This document shows, piece by piece, positions 13,442 through 18,127 of a stretch of 18,127 nucleotides of DNA. A program made the position numbers and the translations under genes. Origin of the DNA: Bacillota bacterium (GTDB lineage Bacteria > Bacillota > Dethiobacteria > DTU022); assembly GCA_012727685.1 (NCBI GenBank), contig JAAYGO010000226.1, positions 1-18,127 of the forward strand, given 5' to 3'. Position 1 is the stretch's first letter, and each line of letters opens with the position of its first letter. The notes beneath the pieces are model-generated. The model saw only the letters and a program-made list of their open reading frames with translations. It was not told the origin of the DNA and searched no databases.

Positions 13442-15331
13442 CTAGATATCCATGGCGGCATAAAAACCTTCGGACACGGCCTTGTAGAGATTGCCCTGCA
13501 GGTTGTTGCAATCGCCGGCTACATAGATATCCGGGGCCAGCCCCGCAAATATCTCGATCATCTCCTGGCGCGGTTTCAACCCGAGCGCCAGGATCACCGT
13601 ATCGCATGGTATTTCCTTGCTCGCACCTTCCCGGTCGCGGATTTTGACACCGGCCTCGGTGATCGCCTCGAGCTCCACTTCGGTGCAGGTAACCACTTTA
13701 TTCTCTTGCAGCAGTTCACGCAGCACAATGATGTTGAAAAAGGGAATGGCTTTATCTATTTCTGCCAGGGACAGCCTGTCGATCAGGAAAACCTTTTTCC
13801 CCTGCAGGGCCAGGTGAAGCGCTGTTTCGCTGCCGGTCAATCCGGCGCCCGCAACCACCACGGTTTCGCCAACCACTGCCCGGCCCGCTTCCACATCGCC
13901 GGCCCAGACGACATTTTCCCGCTCAATGCCCGGCAGGTCCGGGATGATCGGTGTCGACCCTGCGGCAATGATAATGCTGTCGGGTTTTTCGGCAGCCACA
14001 TTTTCCGCAGTGGCCTCCGTGGAGAGCCGCACGGTCAGATTGGGGGTGCTGTTTGTTTTCCGGATTGCCCATGCCAGGTATTTCTGCATGTCCTTTTTAA
14101 ACGGCGCCGCGGCAGCATAGCGCAGGTTGCCGCCAAGCTGATCGTCCTTTTGAAAAAGGACCACCTGATGGCCGCGCTCCGCCGCCCTCCAGGCCGCCTC
14201 CATGCCGGCCGGCCCGCCGCCGATGACCACCACTTTTTTCTGCACCGCAGCCGGCCGGGCTAGCTGCACCTCCGCCTCCCGCCCCGCCAGCGGATTGACC
14301 GCGCATCGCACCGGCAGGTAGTAGGAGTGAGCCCGGTCTATACAGGTATTGCAGCGCACGCAAGGCCTCACCTTATCCCTTTCGCCCCGCTGCGCTTTCT
14401 TAACGCACTCCGGGTCGGCAATCATCCCGCGGGCCATGGCCACCATGTCCGCCTTGCCCGCAGCAATGGCCTCTTCAGCCAGATCGAGATCCATGCCCCC
14501 CACCGTGGTAACCGGGATCTCGATCTCCCGTTTAAAGCGTGCCGCCAGCTCCAGGTTCAAGCCGCGCGGCAGGTAAGTGGGCTGGAACATCCGCTTCAGG
14601 GTTTGATCGGCATACAGCTTGCCGGCCGACACGTGGATCAGGTCGATCTTATCGACAATGGTTTTTACAAAGGCGAGCTGCTCCTCAAAGTGCAGCCCCT
14701 CGGGGACCAGCTCGTCCCCGCTGATCCGGTAGGCGATCGCCAGGTTGTCGCCAACCTTGTCCCTGATCGCTGCGAGCAGTTCATTTACAAATCGCGCCCG
14801 GTTGTGGAAAGAGCCGCCGTAGGCGTCCGTGCGCTGGTTGCGTTCGGGAGACAAAAACTGGCTGATAAAATGCCCGTGGGCGCCATGAATTAAGATCATG
14901 TCCATGCCGGCATGCATGGCCCTGGCAGCCGCCGCCGCATACAGGTCGATCAGTTCCTTGATCTCCCGGAGCGAAAGCCTCGTGGGAGTATAGCTCTGGT
15001 CGGCAATGTGGTAGGAGACCTCGATGGAGGCGGCAGCACCGTATCTCTTGATAATTTCCACCAGTTTGTTCAGGTCATTGACCGCCTGGTCGAAACCGAG
15101 GGTTAGGACATGCCCGACGGCCAGGGATAAATTGCCGTCCACGCAGGTGTCGCCCAGGGTGACCAGGCCGGCGCCGCCCCTGGCCAGAGCCCGCGTCCAT
15201 TCGATCATCTCCAGCCCGACCCCGCAATCGCTGGAGGCAATCATCGGCATCATGGGGGCCACTTCAATGCGATTTTTAAGCGTCACCTTCCCCACCTTTA
15301 AGGGGGTGAATATATGTCTATATACAGCCAC
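13442..15331 (-). CDS. OYE-type FMN/4Fe-4S/FAD oxidoreductase, paralogue 2
   Basis: A 629-residue enzyme of the same architecture as its two neighbours: FMN barrel, cluster motif C324-x2-C327-x2-C330-x12-C343, FAD motif GGGPAG at 371-376, NAD(P) motif GAGLTG at 495-500, and the final YVAGDC...A segment. The CX2CX2CX12C spacing equals that of trimethylamine dehydrogenase. It retains the carbonyl-binding pair H149/H152 and the YRIS arginine (202), but has His154 in place of the usual Tyr, lacks H-x-G-R, and its loop after strand S-I-E-V is about 25 residues shorter than in the other two. The ATG has AAAGGAGG at 7 nt. It lies 50 bp after paralogue 3 and 20 bp before the inverted-repeat element. 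It most likely reduces, or in reverse oxidises, a conjugated C=C in the pathway. Confidence 0.93.
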   Translation of the reverse strand: MAVYRHIFTPLKVGKVTLKNRIEVAPMMPMIASSDCGVGLEMIEWTRALARGGAGLVTLGDTCVDGNLSLAVGHVLTLGFDQAVNDLNKLVEIIKRYGAAASIEVSYHIADQSYTPTRLSLREIKELIDLYAAAAARAMHAGMDMILIHGAHGHFISQFLSPERNQRTDAYGGSFHNRARFVNELLAAIRDKVGDNLAIAYRISGDELVPEGLHFEEQLAFVKTIVDKIDLIHVSAGKLYADQTLKRMFQPTYLPRGLNLELAARFKREIEIPVTTVGGMDLDLAEEAIAAGKADMVAMARGMIADPECVKKAQRGERDKVRPCVRCNTCIDRAHSYYLPVRCAVNPLAGREAEVQLARPAAVQKKVVVIGGGPAGMEAAWRAAERGHQVVLFQKDDQLGGNLRYAAAAPFKKDMQKYLAWAIRKTNSTPNLTVRLSTEATAENVAAEKPDSIIIAAGSTPIIPDLPGIERENVVWAGDVEAGRAVVGETVVVAGAGLTGSETALHLALQGKKVFLIDRLSLAEIDKAIPFFNIIVLRELLQENKVVTCTEVELEAITEAGVKIRDREGASKEIPCDTVILALGLKPRQEMIEIFAGLAPDIYVAGDCNNLQGNLYKAVSEGFYAAMDI

Positions 15332-15381
15332 GTTGCAGCCTCCTTTATTGAGCTGTTTTCCATAAGCCAGCTTCCCGGCAG

Positions 15382-17352
15382 TTAAATTTCCATGGCCGCA
15401 TCAAAGGCGGTGGTGGTCGCCGTCCAGATACTGCCCCGGCTTACGGCACAGTCCCCGATCACATACGTTTCCGCGGCGAGGCCGTCAAAGCGAGCCGCCG
15501 CCTCCCGGTCCGGGATCACGCCCAGAGAAAGGATCACCGTGTCACCGGCCAGCTCCTGTTTTTGCCCTTGCGCATCGATCACTAGCGCCCCGGTGGCGGT
15601 GATGGAGTCCAGTTTCGTTTCTGTCAGCAGCCTGACCCCGTTTTTCTTCAAGAGCGAAAGGAGGGAGAGCATGTTGATGATCGGCGCACTGGTAACGATC
15701 TCCTCCAGGGTGAGCATCTCCACAACCGTCACTTTTTTCCCTTGCAGCGCCAGCTGGAGCGCTGTTTCGCAGCCGGTCATGCCGCCGCCGGCCACAATGA
15801 TGTTCTCCCCGAGCCGCACCCTGCCTGGCTCCAGGTCGCCCACCCAGACCACATGATCCCTGTTAATGCCGGGAATGTCGGGTTTATTGGGCCTGGCGCC
15901 CACGGCGATCACCAGGGCGTCGGGCTGCTCCGCCTTGATCAGCTCCGGTGTCGCCGCCGTAGCCAGCCTTACCTTGATCCGGGGATGGCTGGTGGTCATC
16001 TGCACCGCCCAGTCGAGGTAAGTCTTCATATCAGCCTTGAAAGGAGGCGCGGCAGCCTTGTTTAACGTGCCGCCCAGCCGGGGCTCTTTTTCAAATAAGA
16101 TCACCTCGTGGCCACGATCGGCTGCCGTGCGGGCCGCTTCCATGCCGGCCGGGCCGCCGCCGATCACCACCACCTTTTTCTGCCGCGGGCTCGGGGGCTC
16201 GTGCATAAAATCAACTTCCCGCCCGGCCAGGGGGTTAACGGCGCAGCGGACAGGCAGGAAAAAGTAGTGCGGCCTATTGATACAGGTGTTACAGCGCACG
16301 CAAGGTCTAATGGTGGCCGCAGCACCCTGCTGCGCCTTCTTTACGGCATCGGGATCGGCGATGATCGTGCGCAGCATGGCCACCATGTCCGCTCTCCCGG
16401 CGGCCAGGATCTCTTCGGCCAGGTCCAGGTTAATGGACCCGACGGTGGTCACCGGGATTTGCAACTGTTCTTTAAATGCTGCGGCGTAATGCACATTATA
16501 GCCCCGCTCATAGTAGGTCGGCTGGATCACGCAGCCCATGATCTGATCATCGCTCAAGGTGCCTGCGGAAACGTGCAGGAGATCGATTTTATCCTGAATC
16601 AGCTTTGCAAAGGCCAGGCTGTCTTCCAGTTTTATTCCGTCCGGGGTTAGCTCTTCGGCACTGAGGCGGTATTCAATGGCCAGCTCGCGGCCGACCCTCT
16701 CCCGGATCGCCTCCAGCATTTCGTTCACAAAGCGGGAACGATTTTCAATGGAGCCGCCGTATTTATCGGTGCGCTTATTTTTATGCGGGGAAAGGAATTG
16801 GCTAATCAGCATTTCATGGGCGCCGTGGATCAGCACCATATCCATTCCGGCCCGCAGGCAGCGTTCGGCCGCACTGGCAAAGCAGTCGATAATGCGCTCA
16901 ATATCGGCCTGCGACAGCTCCGCCGGCAGCCTGACCTGGACCTTGTCGTTGATGCTCGTTTCATTGCGGATCCGCGCCAGGTTCTCTTCGGTTAACTCCT
17001 CCTGCGGCTTTTGGGGAGGAACGAATTCCATGTAGGCCAGCTCAATTGATGCCCTGGCCCCGTAACGATGAATGGACTCCACCAGCCGCGAGAGGCCGTT
17101 CACCACCTTGTCGCTGGAAAGATCCAGCGAAAAGCCGCGGAGCGCCTGCTCCATGGGGTTGACAAAGCTCATCCCCACGGTTACCACGCCGGCGCCACCC
17201 CTGGCCATGCGCCTGGTCCATTCGATTAACTCGCGCGTGACAAAGCCCTCTTCCGAGCCCAGCAAATTGGCGCCCGGTGAAACTTCAATCCGGTTCCTGG
17301 CAACCATATGGCCGATCTTAAGCGGTTGAAAAACATGCCGGTATTTGCTCAT
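15382..17352 (-). CDS. OYE-type FMN/4Fe-4S/FAD oxidoreductase, paralogue 3
   Basis: A 656-residue member of the same trio. The third of three consecutive start-type codons (GTG, ATG, ATG) is chosen: MSKYRH aligns with MAVYRH and MGLYQH of the paralogues, and AGGAGG lies 8 nt upstream. Motifs: H176/H179 pair, YRLS arginine 229, cluster C351-x2-C354-x2-C357-x12-C370, FAD motif GGGPAG at 398-403, NAD(P) motif GGGMTG at 522-527, YVIGDC near 630-635. It is the most divergent at the active site: the residues after the second His are Glu-Met instead of Gly-Tyr, H-x-G-R is absent, and the loop at 105-145 is rich in Pro and Glu. It follows a small cupin with a 44-bp gap, suggesting cotranscription. 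Substrate unknown. Confidence 0.93.
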   Translation of the reverse strand: MSKYRHVFQPLKIGHMVARNRIEVSPGANLLGSEEGFVTRELIEWTRRMARGGAGVVTVGMSFVNPMEQALRGFSLDLSSDKVVNGLSRLVESIHRYGARASIELAYMEFVPPQKPQEELTEENLARIRNETSINDKVQVRLPAELSQADIERIIDCFASAAERCLRAGMDMVLIHGAHEMLISQFLSPHKNKRTDKYGGSIENRSRFVNEMLEAIRERVGRELAIEYRLSAEELTPDGIKLEDSLAFAKLIQDKIDLLHVSAGTLSDDQIMGCVIQPTYYERGYNVHYAAAFKEQLQIPVTTVGSINLDLAEEILAAGRADMVAMLRTIIADPDAVKKAQQGAAATIRPCVRCNTCINRPHYFFLPVRCAVNPLAGREVDFMHEPPSPRQKKVVVIGGGPAGMEAARTAADRGHEVILFEKEPRLGGTLNKAAAPPFKADMKTYLDWAVQMTTSHPRIKVRLATAATPELIKAEQPDALVIAVGARPNKPDIPGINRDHVVWVGDLEPGRVRLGENIIVAGGGMTGCETALQLALQGKKVTVVEMLTLEEIVTSAPIINMLSLLSLLKKNGVRLLTETKLDSITATGALVIDAQGQKQELAGDTVILSLGVIPDREAAARFDGLAAETYVIGDCAVSRGSIWTATTTAFDAAMEI

Positions 17353-17396
17353 CATCACAGCCTCCTCTCTTCAGTCACCCCGGTTCAGGCCGAAAC

Positions 17397-17873
17397 TCAT
17401 TCATCCGTGATGATCTGATTGTGCTGATCGTAGGGGATGTTGCTGCCGGGGAAAAACTTGCGATAGCGCGTGGTCATGGACATGTCCTGAAACAAAATCG
17501 GCTTGCGGGGGTCGTTGATTTTCTTAAATACGAGGGGCGAATGGAGCATCCCCTTGGGGACATGGATTACGGTCGCCCTGGTAATCACAAGCTTCTCCAG
17601 TCTGTCCATGTCCTCGCCCATGGTGAATTCAACCTCGCCGCCGAGATCGAGCATATTGCCGAGGTCGCCCCCGATGAAGTAGAGAAACTGGTCAAAGTCA
17701 TGGTAGAAGGTTTGTGCTTCCATCACAAAAGGTTCGGTAATCGCCCACCAGCTAATCGTAAAATTCTGCGCTTCATTCTTATAGAGCAGAACCGGATTCT
17801 TAACCGCCGCCGTCAAGGCATGCTCAAGCCTCAGTTCCCTTTCAATGAAGCTCTCCAGTGGTGATTGAGCCAT
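17397..17873 (-). CDS. Small cupin-like protein with partly lost metal site
   Basis: A 158-residue single-barrel relative of the cupins at 7088-9492: it shares a Y-x-F-I-G-G-D strand, L-G-G-E-V-E-F, V-P-K-G-x-x-H-S-P-L and the following K-P-I-L-F. In the H-x-H-x3-E motif the first His is Phe56, the second is kept (H58), and the Glu is Gln62; the distal H111 is present. Metal binding is therefore probably weak or absent, so a binding or structural role, or metal-free isomerase-type catalysis, is possible. The ATG has GGGAGG 8 nt upstream and lies 32 bp inside the end of the MFS gene, in another frame, so the two are probably translationally coupled. It directly precedes the OYE trio. Confidence 0.78.
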   Translation of the reverse strand: MAQSPLESFIERELRLEHALTAAVKNPVLLYKNEAQNFTISWWAITEPFVMEAQTFYHDFDQFLYFIGGDLGNMLDLGGEVEFTMGEDMDRLEKLVITRATVIHVPKGMLHSPLVFKKINDPRKPILFQDMSMTTRYRKFFPGSNIPYDQHNQIITDE

Positions 17874-18127
17874 CGCTTTGCCCTCCCGATAATTTTTCTT
17901 TCCTTCCCTGCCCCCTGGTTAAAAAATAGATCAACAGGCCGGCAGCCGGGAAGATCATAGTCAGGTGGAACATGGGGCCATAACCGAGCAGCGCCGCTAC
18001 CGGGCCCCAGCAGATCGAGCCAATAAATGTCCCCGCATCAAAAGCGTTCCAGTAGGTGGCATTTGCCGCTCCTCTCTTTTCCGGCGGCAGCCCCCTCACG
18101 CTTAAGGCCAGCATGGCCGGCTGGAGG
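17842..18127 (-). CDS. Major facilitator superfamily (MFS) transporter, C-terminal end (N-terminal part beyond right edge)
   Basis: The last 94 residues of a membrane protein whose frame is open to the window edge. The piece R-G-L-P-P-E-K-R-G-A-A-N-A-T-Y-W-N-A-F-D-A-G-T-F is the loop and tenth-to-eleventh helix region typical of 12-helix MFS drug/metabolite carriers (P-x-x-R-G-x-A-x-A...D-x-G). It is followed by two hydrophobic helices and a short charged Lys/Arg/Gly tail. It likely imports the pathway substrate or exports a product by proton-coupled transport; direction and ligand cannot be read from this fragment. Its stop lies inside the following cupin gene (32-bp overlap), which ties it to the operon. 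Confidence 0.85.
   Translation of the reverse strand, partial: LQPAMLALSVRGLPPEKRGAANATYWNAFDAGTFIGSICWGPVAALLGYGPMFHLTMIFPAAGLLIYFLTRGQGRKEKLSGGQSDGSITTGELH

Noticed and set aside
13427..14263. Plus-strand open frame (278 codons) opposite the second OYE gene
   Set aside because: It is antisense to the FAD/NAD domains of a well-supported flavoenzyme, and its product has no recognisable motif.
11165..17352. Annotation of the trio as true trimethylamine dehydrogenases
   Set aside because: The cluster spacing fits, but the catalytic Y-x-x-H of that enzyme is H-x-x-H here, as in enone-type OYE enzymes, so amine oxidation is not supported.
6235..17352. Bile-acid-inducible (bai) type operon
   Set aside because: The mix of OYE, SDR and MFS genes is similar, but there is no CoA ligase, CoA transferase or 7-alpha-dehydratase, and the cupins and AORs are foreign to bai clusters.

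Overview
The window reads as one co-directional catabolic gene island from an anaerobic, probably Gram-positive (Clostridia/Peptococcaceae-like) bacterium. This is inferred from strong GGAGG-type ribosome binding sites, a TRAP binding protein built as a lipoprotein, oxygen-sensitive enzyme families (tungsten aldehyde oxidoreductases, FMN/4Fe-4S/FAD flavoenzymes) and moderately high GC. No taxonomic marker gene is present. All 17 genes I accept lie on the minus strand, so transcription runs from high to low coordinates. Both window ends cut through genes.

In transcription order: the C-terminal end of a major facilitator transporter (18127-17842) overlaps a small cupin with a degraded metal site (17873-17397). 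Three paralogous 'old yellow enzyme' flavoproteins of about 630-660 residues follow (17352-15382, 15331-13442, 13138-11165). A 206-bp element with perfect 16-bp terminal inverted repeats sits between the second and third. Next come a short-chain dehydrogenase (11053-10235), a small membrane-anchored protein of unknown function (10111-9773), three more proteins of the same cupin family (two of them with two cupin domains; 9492-8584, 8425-8015, 8002-7088) and a second short-chain dehydrogenase (7053-6235). A complete TRAP transporter follows (DctP 6103-5009, DctQ 4860-4321, DctM 4282-2987). The island ends with an AOR-family tungsten/molybdenum oxidoreductase (2927-1233), a MoaD/ThiS-like sulfur carrier (1232-1011) and a second, partial AOR (979 to beyond the left edge).

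A coherent reading, which is inference, is uptake of an organic compound by the TRAP and MFS carriers, oxidation or reduction of alcohol/ketone groups by the two SDRs, C=C or enone chemistry by the three OYE-type flavoenzymes, and ferredoxin-linked oxidation of an aldehyde (or reduction of an acid) by the two AORs. The sulfur carrier would serve their pterin cofactor. The cupins would act as isomerases, lyases, hydrolases or binding proteins for the intermediates. The substrate cannot be read from the sequence. Several family-defining residues are changed together: the OYE proton-donor Tyr is lost in all three paralogues, the carboxylate-binding Arg is lost in DctP, the AOR cluster motif has altered Cys spacing, and one cupin has lost part of its metal site. 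This suggests a pathway with unusual chemistry rather than a standard fatty-acid or aromatic route.

Control signals seen: three TTAAG hexamers with 11-bp period upstream of the cupin/SDR/TRAP block, perfect AT-rich palindromes upstream of the small membrane protein and upstream of the second SDR, and a 13-bp perfect stem-loop between dctP and dctQ. No rRNA, tRNA, CRISPR array, transposase or convincing U-tract terminator was found.
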